DNA of 18,056 bases from Deltaproteobacteria bacterium. GTDB lineage: Bacteria; Bdellovibrionota_F; JAHFAK01. Position 1 is the first letter of the stretch. Each line of letters opens with the position of its first letter. The notes under the pieces are model-generated. The model made no database searches, was not told where the DNA came from, and saw nothing but the letters and a program-made list of their open reading frames with translations. The DNA lies in assembly GCA_023250585.1 (NCBI GenBank), contig JAHFAK010000035.1, forward strand, positions 1 through 18,056. The letters run 5' to 3'. The position numbers and the translations under genes were made by a program. Below are positions 1-7,675 of the stretch, one piece after another.

Positions 1-1
1 C

Positions 2-124
2 ATCAAGAGAGCTCTAGCAAAAACCCAAGGCAATCGAACACAAGCCGCAAAGATACTTGAAATTAGCCACCGGGCGCTTATCTATAAAATTCAAGAATAT
101 AAGTTAGAAGATTACGAGGGATAG
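2..124 (+). CDS. C-terminal end of a sigma-54-dependent response regulator (NtrC-like), partial
   Basis: Only the last 40 residues are inside the window; the gene enters from the left edge. They read as a Fis-type helix-turn-helix: GNRTQAAKILEISHRALIYK is the usual N-x-T-x-A-A-x-x-L-x-I-S-x-x-x-L-x-Y-K pattern that closes NtrC-family activators, followed by a short tail and TAG. Such proteins bind upstream enhancer sites through this helix and use an AAA+ domain to open sigma-54 promoters. The AAA+ and receiver domains lie outside the window, so the specific signal or target cannot be named. A plain Fis protein is less likely because the tail is longer and the sequence matches the NtrC-type end better. 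Confidence 0.8.
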   Translation: MKRALAKTQGNRTQAAKILEISHRALIYKIQEYKLEDYEG

Positions 125-167
125 GGAAAGTTTTCTATTGTATCACCAAAGTAACGACAATGGTTAA

Positions 168-1883
168 CTACTCTTTTTTTCTTACAAAACGATACGAAAT
201 ATCTTTGCCACCTTTAATTTTTCCAACGACAAAAATATATTTTCCAAATTGTGAATGATCTTTCGGTAGATCAAATGCAATGGCTGCTTCATAGATAACA
301 CTGGCTGAATTAATAAGCTTGAGTTCATCATCCGTTAATCGTTTACCTTGAGTAATACCTAATGGCTTTTCATCTTTGTCTGAGATTAGTCCAAGGAATA
401 GAGCTAATTTTTTTTCTGGGTTGCTATCTTCTACGGTAAGTTCGAATTGGATAAATAATTTAAGTTTTCTATCCTTTAAAGTTTCAAAAGTCTTTTTTTC
501 TTTTAAAAATCCATTGGTGTATAGTGTCTTTGGCAAAAATTTTATTTCTTTCAAAGTCAGTGGATCACTCATAAAATTTTCGTAACTGGTAAAGAGTGAA
601 ACACGAGTATTTATTTCGTTACTATCCGGATCACAGCGATCTCCTAGTTCATCATTATCTTGGTTTTTTTGGTTTTCATTATAAACTGATTTGCAATTAT
701 CACAAACATCTCCAAATCCATCTTTATCATAATCAGCCTGGTCTGGGTTTGCTATTAGAGGACAATTATCATAAGGATAAACGACTCCACCTTTTGTTGT
801 CTGAGGGCAGTCTTTATCATTATTGGCATCTTTCCCTTTATTACTGAGTCCATCCCCATCAGCATCACAATCGCAAAGATCACCAATTTTATCTGTATCA
901 ATATCATGTTGATCTTTATTAGGAGTAAAATGACAATTATCTGTCTCATCATTTACTTCGTCATTATCATCATCTGGATCACAAACATCTCCACCTTTAT
1001 CATCTTGATCGAAATTCTTTTGATCAAGATTTGCTATTAAAGGGCAATTATCGAAATCTTTGTCTTTTGATTTTTGGCAGTCTTTTCCTTCTTTATCTTT
1101 CCCCGAATTGTTTACGCCATCACCATCGTGATCACAATTACATTCTTTATCTGACGTATTGTCGGTATTAAAACTTTTAGGACATTTATCACAAGCATCT
1201 CCAAATGCGTCTTTTTTATCGAGATCTCCATTTTCTTGTCCTGGATTTGGCTGATCAGGACAATTGTCATCCTTGTCTAGAATTCCATCAGCATCTTTAT
1301 CATCCTTGGGGCAATCTTTTTCAGGAGGATTTTGATCTTTATTAATTTTGTTTGGGCAGGTATCACATACGTTACCAAATCCGTCGTTATCATCATCTTT
1401 TTGATCAGCATTTGATTTATTCGGGCAATTATCAAAATCTTTGCCTTGTGATTTTTCACACTCTTTTCCTTCTTTATCTTTGCCAGAATTATTTATCCCA
1501 TCATTATCGAGATCGCATCCGCATTGATTAGTTGTATCTTGGGGACATTTATCTTCAGTATCTGCAATTCCATCTTTATCTGAGTCTTGTATTGGTGGCT
1601 TTTCTTGTTGAGCCTTGGCAGCCTCATCACAGGCATCGCCTGTACCGTCTTTGTCTTCGTCTTTTTGATTGGCATTGGCTATATCAGGGCAATTATCTTT
1701 ACTATCTTCAATTCCATCTTTGTCTTTATCACTAGGTGTTCCTTGAATATTTTTTATTTGAGCGGCGACAATTTGGTTTTTTGGTTTTTTCTTTTTTTCT
1801 TTGCTGCTCGTTTTGCAGTTTGATATTGTAAATACAATAAACAGGATAAAAAAAAGTGAAAGAGTAATTTTACTATGTTTCAT
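168..1883 (-). CDS. Thrombospondin type 3 repeat lipoprotein (calcium-binding, surface)
   Basis: A secreted, Asp/Cys-rich protein of about 571 residues. The N-terminus is a lipoprotein signal: MKHSK, a hydrophobic stretch and a lipobox ending TISNC (Cys 23 from this ATG). A Lys-rich linker follows, then about ten degenerate TSP3 modules of the form D-N-C-P...N-x-D-Q-x-D-x-D-x-D-G-x-G-D-x-C-D over roughly residues 50-420. A repeat-free C-terminal domain of about 145 residues may be a beta-rich ligand or anchoring domain; I do not recognise it. TSP3 repeats bind many Ca2+ ions through Asp side chains and are stiffened by disulfides, so the protein probably extends from the outer membrane or into the periplasm. 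An in-frame ATG 15 nt upstream (1898) is also possible. I prefer 1883 because it leaves a compact signal peptide; neither start has a clear Shine-Dalgarno. A longer subunit containing the SGKDKEGK segment is duplicated internally. Confidence 0.88.
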   Translation of the reverse strand: MKHSKITLSLFFILFIVFTISNCKTSSKEKKKKPKNQIVAAQIKNIQGTPSDKDKDGIEDSKDNCPDIANANQKDEDKDGTGDACDEAAKAQQEKPPIQDSDKDGIADTEDKCPQDTTNQCGCDLDNDGINNSGKDKEGKECEKSQGKDFDNCPNKSNADQKDDDNDGFGNVCDTCPNKINKDQNPPEKDCPKDDKDADGILDKDDNCPDQPNPGQENGDLDKKDAFGDACDKCPKSFNTDNTSDKECNCDHDGDGVNNSGKDKEGKDCQKSKDKDFDNCPLIANLDQKNFDQDDKGGDVCDPDDDNDEVNDETDNCHFTPNKDQHDIDTDKIGDLCDCDADGDGLSNKGKDANNDKDCPQTTKGGVVYPYDNCPLIANPDQADYDKDGFGDVCDNCKSVYNENQKNQDNDELGDRCDPDSNEINTRVSLFTSYENFMSDPLTLKEIKFLPKTLYTNGFLKEKKTFETLKDRKLKLFIQFELTVEDSNPEKKLALFLGLISDKDEKPLGITQGKRLTDDELKLINSASVIYEAAIAFDLPKDHSQFGKYIFVVGKIKGGKDISYRFVRKKE

Positions 1884-1923
1884 GGATATCACAGTCATTA
1901 TTTAACAAAAAATTAAACAACAC

Positions 1924-1960
1924 ATTATAATGTATCTACTTACTAATAACATAAATGTTA
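1924..1960 (-). promoter_or_regulatory. Likely promoter of the TSP3 lipoprotein gene, with a small palindrome
   Basis: On the minus strand a perfect TATAAT lies at 1929-1924, which would start transcription near 1917, 19-34 nt before the two candidate start codons. No good -35 hexamer is spaced 16-18 bp away. In that place lies the inverted repeat TAACAT-AA-ATGTTA (1947-1960), which could be an activator or repressor site. The rest of the 1899-2110 gap is AT-rich and shows no other gene. Confidence 0.45.
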
Positions 1961-2110
1961 AGTCAATTAATTAATCTCAATTTTCAAATATGCAAACTTC
2001 ATGCCAAGGAATAATCTTTTTTACGCTAATGATTATAATAGGTTATAGACGTTTAACTATAAAGATGTAGTTTCGTTGGGACACCAATGTCTCAAGATTG
2101 AGGCGCTATA

Positions 2111-2560
2111 CTACTTATGATAGGGAAATTTGTTGATAATGGTATAGGCCCGATAGAGTTGTTCGAGTAAAATCAAAATTACATGCTCGTGGTTGAAGGT
2201 CATTTTCGATAGTGAAAGAGTAAGATGAGCATGATGAATAGTTTTATCTTCTATTCCTGCAGGTGGTCCAATCAGAAATGTTAAATCTCTTTGATGAGCA
2301 TTTTGTATAAAAGCGGCAAATTGTTGTGAGTCAAAATTTTTGCCTCTTTCATGAAGTGTAATCAATAATGATGAACTTAAAGTTTTTTCATCAATCGGAA
2401 GTTTGATCAATTTTTGTTCTTTTGAAAGAAGTTTTGGGTTATCTTTAATTTCTTTTATTGCTAGAGGTACAAAGTGACTAATTTTTTCTTTGTATTCATA
2501 TATACCCTCGGTAAGATATCTCTGTTTAATTTTGCCGTAATAATAGAGTGTTATTTGCAT
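2111..2560 (-). CDS. rlmH: 23S rRNA (pseudouridine-1915-N3)-methyltransferase RlmH
   Basis: This 149-residue protein has the size of RlmH (about 155 aa), the SPOUT-fold enzyme that uses S-adenosylmethionine to methylate pseudouridine 1915 in helix 69 of 23S rRNA. The diagnostic C-terminus is intact: SLSKMTFNHEHVILILLEQLYRAYTI and then FPYHK, which matches the family's SLSKMT...LLEQLYRA...YHK signature. TFLIGPPAG (around residues 94-102) sits where RlmH has its glycine-rich SAM loop (usually IGG-x-x-G). The two prolines there are unusual but the position is right. The ATG at 2560 gives the expected MQI-like beta-strand start. No Shine-Dalgarno is visible. It reads away from the adjacent tRNA gene; the promoter hexamers of the tRNA abut its first codon. 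Confidence 0.95.
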   Translation of the reverse strand: MQITLYYYGKIKQRYLTEGIYEYKEKISHFVPLAIKEIKDNPKLLSKEQKLIKLPIDEKTLSSSLLITLHERGKNFDSQQFAAFIQNAHQRDLTFLIGPPAGIEDKTIHHAHLTLSLSKMTFNHEHVILILLEQLYRAYTIINKFPYHK

Positions 2561-2589
2561 TTGATTTATAAGTGGTGATAGACTATAGC
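2561..2589 (+). promoter_or_regulatory. Probable promoter of tRNA-Arg
   Basis: TTGATT (2561-2566) and TATAGC (2584-2589) are separated by 17 bp. The implied start near 2596 would give a 5' leader of about 9 nt before the mature tRNA. The region lies immediately upstream of the divergent rlmH start codon. Confidence 0.5.
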
Positions 2590-2604
2590 ATCCATCTTAT
2601 CTCT

Positions 2605-2678
2605 GCGCCCGTAGCTCAGCTGGATAGAGCAACAGCCTTCTAAGTTGTAGGTCGCCCGTTCGAATCGGGCCGGGCGCG
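2605..2678 (+). tRNA. tRNA-Arg (anticodon TCT)
   Basis: A complete 74-nt cloverleaf. The acceptor stem GCGCCCG/CGGGCGC (2605-2611 with 2671-2677) is perfect, with discriminator G2678. The D stem is GCTC/GAGC. The anticodon stem ACAGC/GTTGT contains one G-U pair. The loop is CTTCTAA with anticodon TCT at 2639-2641, which reads AGA. The T stem GCCCG/CGGGC closes a TTCGAAT loop. No CCA is encoded (GTC follows), so the 3' end must be added by the CCA enzyme. The gene is the only plus-strand feature within a minus-strand block. Confidence 0.97.
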
Positions 2679-2695
2679 TCTACAAAATAAGAACT

Positions 2696-3217
2696 TCATA
2701 TACCTGTGTTGCTTTTCATCTCGACATTGTTAGTCGTATTATTTTTTATCTTCTCTTTCAACACTTTTTCTACAACTTTTGGAACATAATTTGATACATC
2801 CCCGCCGGCTAGAACAATTTCTTTTACCATACTTGAACTGATAAAGATATTATTAGGATGCGTAAGTAGAAAAATTGTTTCTATGTCCGAGTTCATATTC
2901 ATATTTGCAAGGCCTATTTGAAACTCGTAATCAAAGTCTGTTAAAAGCCGCAAGCCACGTAAGATAACTTTACATGTGTGTTCCCGAGCAAAGTCGATAA
3001 GTAATCCATTGAATTGCAATATTGTCACATCGAGATGCTTGCAGGCTTTTTTGACTAATTGAAGCCGCTCTTCAAATGAAAAAAAATATTTTTTGTTGAT
3101 ATTGTTGCCAATTCCAATAATGAGTTCTGAAAAGAGTTTCGAGCCTCGTTCGATAACATCAATATGTCCATTCGTGATTGGATCAAAACTACCTGCATAT
3201 ATTGCTTTGTTCTTCAT
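2696..3217 (-). CDS. coaD: Phosphopantetheine adenylyltransferase (PPAT)
   Basis: CoaD catalyses the penultimate step of coenzyme A synthesis, joining ATP and 4'-phosphopantetheine to dephospho-CoA. The protein (173 aa from this ATG) has all the family landmarks: GSFDPITNGH near residues 9-18 (the T/HxGH nucleotidyltransferase motif), ILRGLRLLTDFDYEFQ in the middle, and SSSMVKEIVLAGGDVSNYVP near the end. The reading frame stays open for another 29 codons upstream (to 3304), but that part is encoded by the palindromic element at 3225-3355 and has no family counterpart. The start at 3217 matches the usual MxKxAIYAGSFDP beginning. It seems to be the last gene of the gltX-tldD-pmbA-coaD operon. 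Only 7 nt separate its ATG from the palindrome arm, so a transcript reading in from pmbA would place a hairpin over the ribosome-binding region. Confidence 0.95.
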   Translation of the reverse strand: MKNKAIYAGSFDPITNGHIDVIERGSKLFSELIIGIGNNINKKYFFSFEERLQLVKKACKHLDVTILQFNGLLIDFAREHTCKVILRGLRLLTDFDYEFQIGLANMNMNSDIETIFLLTHPNNIFISSSMVKEIVLAGGDVSNYVPKVVEKVLKEKIKNNTTNNVEMKSNTGI

Positions 3218-3224
3218 ATATATC

Positions 3225-3355
3225 AAATCAAAAGGTGGGGACCGACATATGGATACATTTAGTAGGGGGCATTTGTTAGCCCTGTCGACGATGGCTCCTA
3301 CCAAACATGGCTAGCCTTAATTCACATTTATGAGTCGGTCCCCACCTTTTGATTT
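3225..3355. repeat. 131-nt imperfect palindrome with perfect 22-bp terminal inverted repeats (REPIN/MITE-like)
   Basis: The outer 22 bases at 3225-3246 and 3334-3355 are exact reverse complements. The arm core on the plus strand is AAAAGGTGGGGACCGAC on the left and GTCGGTCCCCACCTTTT on the right. The 87-nt interior is itself partly self-complementary and has GTCGAC (3284-3289) close to the centre. The element ends 1 nt from the pmbA stop codon and 7 nt from the coaD ATG, and no target-site duplication is evident. The arm sequence resembles GGTCxGTCCCC-type termini that I associate with REP elements mobilised by RAYT (TnpA-REP) transposases; that link is from memory. Transcribed in either direction it would form a long hairpin. 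Confidence 0.85.
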
Positions 3356-3356
3356 C

Positions 3357-4682
3357 CTAACAAACTACGTTAATATTCGAAAACTGCATATATGGCGTGC
3401 TGAGCGTTTCTTTTTCATGGAATCGTTTATTTCCGATGCAATCAATATTTTTGAAACATTCAAAGCTATTGCCTGCAATCATTATGTCTTTTACGCGTCC
3501 TACAATTTCTCCATTTTCAATATAAAATCCTATCTGAATATTATTTGAAAAATTACCGTTAATGATATTTCCCTGTCCTACGCCTAATAAAGAATAAATG
3601 ATAATGCCACGTTTGGTATTTTTAATTATATCGTCATTTTTGATCGTGCCTTCTTTAACTGATAAGCCAGTGGTATTAATCGTTGGCTCCATGAACATAT
3701 TCGGACTTGAGGCATTTGATCGAAAGCCATTCCCTGTTACTGTTGTATTCATGTTATGTGCGGTATTTAAATCATACAAGAATTCATTGATTCTGCCATT
3801 TTTTACAAGATATTTCTCGCGTATCGCAATACCTTCATCATCAAAATTACGCGAGAAGGTTGCATGATGGGTTTGAGGACTTTCCGTAATTGTTAAATGT
3901 GTGCTAAATTCTTGAAGACCTTCTTTTCCAAGTAATGGAGAAGTTCCTAAATACATATTATGTCCATTGAATGCATGGAATATCGGCAAAAATAATACAT
4001 CAATTGCATCCGGATGAAAAATTATTGGCACTTTTGTATTATTTCTATCGAGGCGAACTTTCTTTTTGGAATACTCGAAAACAAATATTATTTCTCGAGC
4101 GATTTCCATGATTGCTAGATCATATGCTCCGCTTGCTCCGCCTTTATAGACATTAATAATTTCTCCTTGATCAGAAAGAGTTCCTTCTATGACACATGAA
4201 TAAAGAGATTTTTTTTCACTCAGATTTAGTCCACGAGAATTAAGAAGATGTATATCGTTCGTCTCAGCTTCAAGATATACATTGATATCAATATCAGAAT
4301 TATACTCAGCGATCTTATTGACTACTTCTTGTCCTTGAAAGATTATCTTTTCATTTGAAAGATTTTCAATCGCTGGATCATACGTCTGTATACGATTATC
4401 GGCAGTATAATTATCGGTAAACTCGAATGCGCCTTCTTTTCCAAAAACCAAATTTGTTTTTAATTGTTCAATAATTTCTGGAATATTATGTAATGAAGTA
4501 GAAGCAAAAAATCCTATTTTCCCTTTATCAATAACCCGGATGGCAAAGCCTTCAGTAACTGATTCTTTAATCATCGTACACGCGCCAGAAGCAAATTGAA
4601 TAGGCCTTTTTTCTTTTCTAATAGAAAATAATTCCCATTCTCTAAAGGTTTTAGTGAGGATATCTACAAGTTTTTCTTTCAT
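3357..4682 (-). CDS. pmbA: TldE/PmbA-family protein, partner of TldD
   Basis: This 441-residue protein belongs to the TldD/PmbA (modulator of DNA gyrase) family. It lacks the HExxxH zinc motif: the matching region around residues 215-250 (IFHPDAIDVLFLP and what follows) has none. That is the hallmark of the non-catalytic TldE/PmbA subunit. Other family marks are FDDEGIAIREKYLVKNGRI (new strand and Gly turn), TKRGIIIYSLLGVGQGN, and the C-terminal barrel. TldD and TldE form a heterodimeric protease that degrades unfolded peptides and trims leader peptides of ribosomally made peptides such as microcin B17. The ATG is 8 nt downstream of the tldD stop, which supports co-expression of the two subunits. 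No Shine-Dalgarno is seen, so translation may be coupled. The 3' end abuts the palindromic element. Confidence 0.9.
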   Translation of the reverse strand: MKEKLVDILTKTFREWELFSIRKEKRPIQFASGACTMIKESVTEGFAIRVIDKGKIGFFASTSLHNIPEIIEQLKTNLVFGKEGAFEFTDNYTADNRIQTYDPAIENLSNEKIIFQGQEVVNKIAEYNSDIDINVYLEAETNDIHLLNSRGLNLSEKKSLYSCVIEGTLSDQGEIINVYKGGASGAYDLAIMEIAREIIFVFEYSKKKVRLDRNNTKVPIIFHPDAIDVLFLPIFHAFNGHNMYLGTSPLLGKEGLQEFSTHLTITESPQTHHATFSRNFDDEGIAIREKYLVKNGRINEFLYDLNTAHNMNTTVTGNGFRSNASSPNMFMEPTINTTGLSVKEGTIKNDDIIKNTKRGIIIYSLLGVGQGNIINGNFSNNIQIGFYIENGEIVGRVKDIMIAGNSFECFKNIDCIGNKRFHEKETLSTPYMQFSNINVVC

Positions 4683-4690
4683 AATTTGTT

Positions 4691-6064
4691 TTATCCACCA
4701 ACAATAACATTATTAATTTTAATATGAGGACTTCCTGTCGGAGTAGGCAAACCCACTTGTCCCATTTTGCCGCATCCTCCGTTTTCTTCCCATCCAAGAT
4801 CGTTCGCAATTAATTCAATATTTTGTAAGGTTTTAAAAAGATTTCCACTTAAAACTACATCGCACAGGGGAGTTGTTATTTTTCCATCTTCAATCATAAA
4901 TGCATATTCAGAACTAAAGGTGAAAAGCTCAAATGCGGTATTACCGCCAAAAAAACTCTTTGCATAAATTCCACGTTTCGTTGATTTCAGCAAATCTTCA
5001 AATGAAGCTTCCCCTCGATCAATATAGGTATTTGTCATGCGAACAATAGGCTCATAATGATAGCTCAGTGCTCGTGCATTGCCCGTGACTGCTTCATTCA
5101 TTTTTGCGGCAGTTTGACGTGAATGCAGTCTTCCCACAAGCTTTCCATTATGAATTAAATAATTCTTTTTTGTTTTTACGCCTTCATCATCATATTTATG
5201 AGTTCCTCGTAAACCTTCTCTCGAGCCATCATCAATTACATTTAAGGCAGGAACCGCAATGCTTCTTCCCAATTGCATAACATCTTTTAATTTTTTGTTT
5301 TCAGATATATGGTCAGCTTCACTAAAATGTCCAAATGCTTCATGAATGAATGTTCCCGCAAGGATAGGATCAAGAATCACCGTATATTCTCCGCCTTTAG
5401 GAGGTTGTGCATGAAGCAGCATCGCTGCACGTTGTGCAGTTTCATGCGCTTCTTGTTCAAGTGTTTCTAATGGACGAAATCCTCGTGACGTTGCAACGCC
5501 ACCTAACGCGCGTTGAATATTTTGGGCATTTTTAGCGGTAGCAACAAATCTAATACGTGCATCGGGCCGTTCTTCATGGATATATGTTCCTTCAGAGTTG
5601 CAGTAATATATGTGTGAAAATTCATCGCGATAATGTGTTGTTGTCGAAGCGATATGCTTATTTCGTAAGATAATGTCATTGTATTTTTCTACTAATTCTT
5701 TTTTTTCTTGCAATGGAACAATTCTAAAATCTTTATCTAAAATTGTTTTTACCTCATCAATAACCGGTGGAACTTCTTTTAAACTCACTTTTTTGTCTTC
5801 AGGTACGTTATGTGCAATCGTGCGAGCATTTTTCGTTGCCTTTTCAATTTCTTTTTCAAGATCATTGAGATTATTAAACGTTGATACTGCCCACGCTCCA
5901 GCAACGAGTGTCCTTACAATTCCACCAATGTCGCGAAGGCTTTGAATATGCTCGAGATCTTTTCCCTTATACGAAATAATAGTATAAGCTTTATCTTGTA
6001 TACGAACTTCTGTAAAATCTGCTTTTGATTTTTGTATAAGGTTTTGTACCGCTTGCTTCTCCAC
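4691..6064 (-). CDS. tldD: TldD metalloprotease subunit
   Basis: This 457-residue protein is the catalytic zinc subunit of the TldD/TldE protease. The metal-binding motif HEAFGH (residues 241-246, an HExxxH site) follows GEYTVILDPILAGTFI. The third ligand, a cysteine, is present as C431 in GGCGKMGQVGLPTPTG, the family's conserved C-terminal loop. DRGEASFEDLLKSTKRGIYA and FGGNTAFELFTF are typical of the C-terminal barrel. It starts with GTG (6064), two bases after the gltX stop; GGAG within the last gltX codons provides the Shine-Dalgarno with a 5-nt spacer, so the two are translationally linked. Together with the neighbouring pmbA it should form the cytosolic complex. No ribosomally made peptide precursor is visible nearby, so its role here is probably general peptide turnover. 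Confidence 0.95.
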   Translation of the reverse strand: MEKQAVQNLIQKSKADFTEVRIQDKAYTIISYKGKDLEHIQSLRDIGGIVRTLVAGAWAVSTFNNLNDLEKEIEKATKNARTIAHNVPEDKKVSLKEVPPVIDEVKTILDKDFRIVPLQEKKELVEKYNDIILRNKHIASTTTHYRDEFSHIYYCNSEGTYIHEERPDARIRFVATAKNAQNIQRALGGVATSRGFRPLETLEQEAHETAQRAAMLLHAQPPKGGEYTVILDPILAGTFIHEAFGHFSEADHISENKKLKDVMQLGRSIAVPALNVIDDGSREGLRGTHKYDDEGVKTKKNYLIHNGKLVGRLHSRQTAAKMNEAVTGNARALSYHYEPIVRMTNTYIDRGEASFEDLLKSTKRGIYAKSFFGGNTAFELFTFSSEYAFMIEDGKITTPLCDVVLSGNLFKTLQNIELIANDLGWEENGGCGKMGQVGLPTPTGSPHIKINNVIVGG

Positions 6065-6066
6065 GT

Positions 6067-7443
6067 TTACTCCATGCCAAAGTGAGTTGCTGATTCTATT
6101 CTTCTGATCGTTCGATCTTTTCCGAGGATTTCAATAATTTCAAATATTCCGGGGCTCGCTTTTTTCCCGGTAACGGCTGCTCGAACAAATTGTGCAAGCT
6201 GTACTAATTTAAGAGAATGTTTCGTAATGACTTTTTGAAATGACTGCTCCAGCATTTGTTTATTCCATTCTGAATTTGCTTTAAATTCTTCAATTAAATC
6301 CTGCGCGGGTTTTATCATTTCAGGTGGTATCATTTTTTTGGCATCATCTTGTATGGTGATTTCATCATTAACATAAAAAAGAAGCTGATCATACAACTCC
6401 TGTAATGTTTTACTGCGAGGCTTTATAAGTTCAATTAAAGATGCGGGGACATCGCCAATCGCAACACCGAGTTGTTCTTTAATTAATGAAATAATTTCCG
6501 CGGGATTTTTTTTGCTTAAGTAATGTCCATTAAGCCATAAAAGTTTTTCGTAATTAAATATTCCATGTGATGGATTGATAGAATTAAGTTCAAATTTTTG
6601 TAGTAATTCATCGAGTGTAAAAATTTCTTCGTCTTTGTATCCCCACCCAATACGGGCAAGAAAATTATTCAAAGCTTCCGGAAGAAATCCTGCGGTTTTA
6701 TATTCTAAAAGACTTGCAGCTCCATGGCGTTTACTGAGACGTTTACCATCGCTTCCCATAATTAAAGGAATATGAGCAAATTCTGGGAGTGATTTTCCAA
6801 GAGCTTCATAGAGCAAAATTTGTTTTGCCGTGTTATTTAGATGATCAACGCCACGGATTACATGAGTAATCTTAAGGTCAATATCATCTATGACAACAAC
6901 ATAATTATACGTAAATGTCCCATCGCTTCGTCGGATAATAAGATCATCGAATTCTTTAGGATCAAAGGTAACTTCTCCCAGCACATTATCTTTAATAATG
7001 ATCTTTTCGTGTCTTTCATTTTTAAGTCTGTACACAAATGATCCATGATTTGGCGCAGGATTAAGAAGACATTTTTTATCATATTTTATCGGAAGTTTTT
7101 TTTCCATTTGATCTTTTCTGAGCGCTTCGAGGCGATCTTTCTCGCAGAAGCATTTATAAACAGATCCTTTTTCTTCTAATATTTTCAGGTGGTTAATGTA
7201 CAGATCGCTGCGCTGTGATTGAAAAACAAGCTGATCCCAGGTGATATTCAGCCATTGAAGTGATTGCAGAATATCCTGAACATATTCTTCTTTTGAGCGT
7301 TCCCGGTCTGTATCTTCAATACGTAATAAAAATTTGCCATGATATTTTTTTGCGATGAGATAATTATACAGGGCTGTCCGAACTCCTCCGATATGTAAGT
7401 TGCCCGTAGGGCTTGGAGCAAAGCGTGTGATAACGTTATTCAT
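6067..7443 (-). CDS. gltX: Glutamyl-tRNA synthetase
   Basis: A class I aminoacyl-tRNA synthetase that charges tRNA-Glu. The start at 7443 gives MNNVITRFAPSPTGNLHIGG with the HIGH-type ATP motif (HIGG) at residues 17-20. Next come FLLRIEDTDRERS, a Cys-x-Cys pair at 98/100 with C125 (typical of the zinc-binding insert), and GKRLSKRHGA (the KMSKS-type loop, about residues 233-242). The alpha-helical anticodon-binding region fills the C-terminus. Length (458 aa) fits the family. The usual ITHVIRGDDHLSNT segment reads ITHVIRGVDHLNNT, with Val in place of one Asp. The frame extends to a GTG at 7461, but the family start is 7443. Whether it is discriminating or also makes Glu-tRNA-Gln cannot be judged from the sequence. 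It leads the operon with tldD, pmbA and coaD. Confidence 0.97.
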   Translation of the reverse strand: MNNVITRFAPSPTGNLHIGGVRTALYNYLIAKKYHGKFLLRIEDTDRERSKEEYVQDILQSLQWLNITWDQLVFQSQRSDLYINHLKILEEKGSVYKCFCEKDRLEALRKDQMEKKLPIKYDKKCLLNPAPNHGSFVYRLKNERHEKIIIKDNVLGEVTFDPKEFDDLIIRRSDGTFTYNYVVVIDDIDLKITHVIRGVDHLNNTAKQILLYEALGKSLPEFAHIPLIMGSDGKRLSKRHGAASLLEYKTAGFLPEALNNFLARIGWGYKDEEIFTLDELLQKFELNSINPSHGIFNYEKLLWLNGHYLSKKNPAEIISLIKEQLGVAIGDVPASLIELIKPRSKTLQELYDQLLFYVNDEITIQDDAKKMIPPEMIKPAQDLIEEFKANSEWNKQMLEQSFQKVITKHSLKLVQLAQFVRAAVTGKKASPGIFEIIEILGKDRTIRRIESATHFGME

Positions 7444-7452
7444 GGTAGATGG

Positions 7453-7481
7453 ATCTAACACATATTTTTTAAAAAGGTCAA
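7453..7481 (-). promoter_or_regulatory. Putative gltX operon promoter, close to the start codon
   Basis: On the minus strand TTGACC (7481-7476), a 17-bp spacer, and TTAGAT (7458-7453) lie just before the gltX ATG at 7443. Transcription would begin near 7446, leaving almost no 5' untranslated region. There is no Shine-Dalgarno between the -10 box and the ATG, consistent with a leaderless message. Not verified by any transcript. Confidence 0.4.
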
Positions 7482-7602
7482 TAAATCATCCCGCAACTCC
7501 ATAACTTCGCATACCTGTGTAGTTCCGAAGAAACAAAACAGATAGACCATTTGTGGGGGAAATTAGTGTAACATCTTTTATTTATTAATGTTTTATTGCC
7601 TA

Positions 7603-7670
7603 TTGCATAATAGATTGTAATGTGCTATAATCAATAGTAGGCATCTTGTAATCCTAAATTAGGGGAGGAG
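7603..7670 (+). promoter_or_regulatory. Strong promoter and ribosome-binding site of the matrixin operon
   Basis: TTGCAT (7603-7608), a 17-bp spacer and a perfect TATAAT (7626-7631) with TGC immediately before it (TGCTATAAT, an extended -10) form a near-consensus sigma-70 promoter. Transcription should start near 7638. The Shine-Dalgarno AGGGGAGGAG (7661-7670) sits 5 nt before the ATG at 7676. Confidence 0.7.
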
Positions 7671-7675
7671 TTAAG

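Noticed and set aside
171-180. T-run after the response-regulator fragment as a terminator
   Set aside because: No stable stem precedes it, and it lies inside the end of the opposite TSP3 gene.
596-952. Long open frames on the plus strand and in other minus-strand frames opposite the TSP3 gene
   Set aside because: They are shadows of the Asp-rich repeat DNA and have no protein-family features.
759-1523. Regularly spaced similar DNA blocks that could be mistaken for a CRISPR or tandem repeat array
   Set aside because: The similarity is at the protein level of TSP3 modules, the spacing is irregular, and the blocks lie in a continuous reading frame.
1961-1966. TTGACT as a -35 box for the TSP3 gene
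   Set aside because: It is 31 bp from the TATAAT, far too long for a sigma-70 promoter.
2080-2096. Short hairpin GGGACA-CCAA-TGTCTC downstream of rlmH
   Set aside because: Six base pairs with a G-U and no T-run on the minus strand; not a convincing terminator.
3218-3304. 29-residue N-terminal extension of coaD
   Set aside because: It is encoded by the palindromic repeat, and the coaD family begins at the MKNKAIYAGSFDP start (3217).
4691-6064. TldD/TldE as sign of a local peptide-antibiotic (RiPP) cluster
   Set aside because: No precursor peptide, modification enzyme or transporter is adjacent; the neighbours are housekeeping genes.
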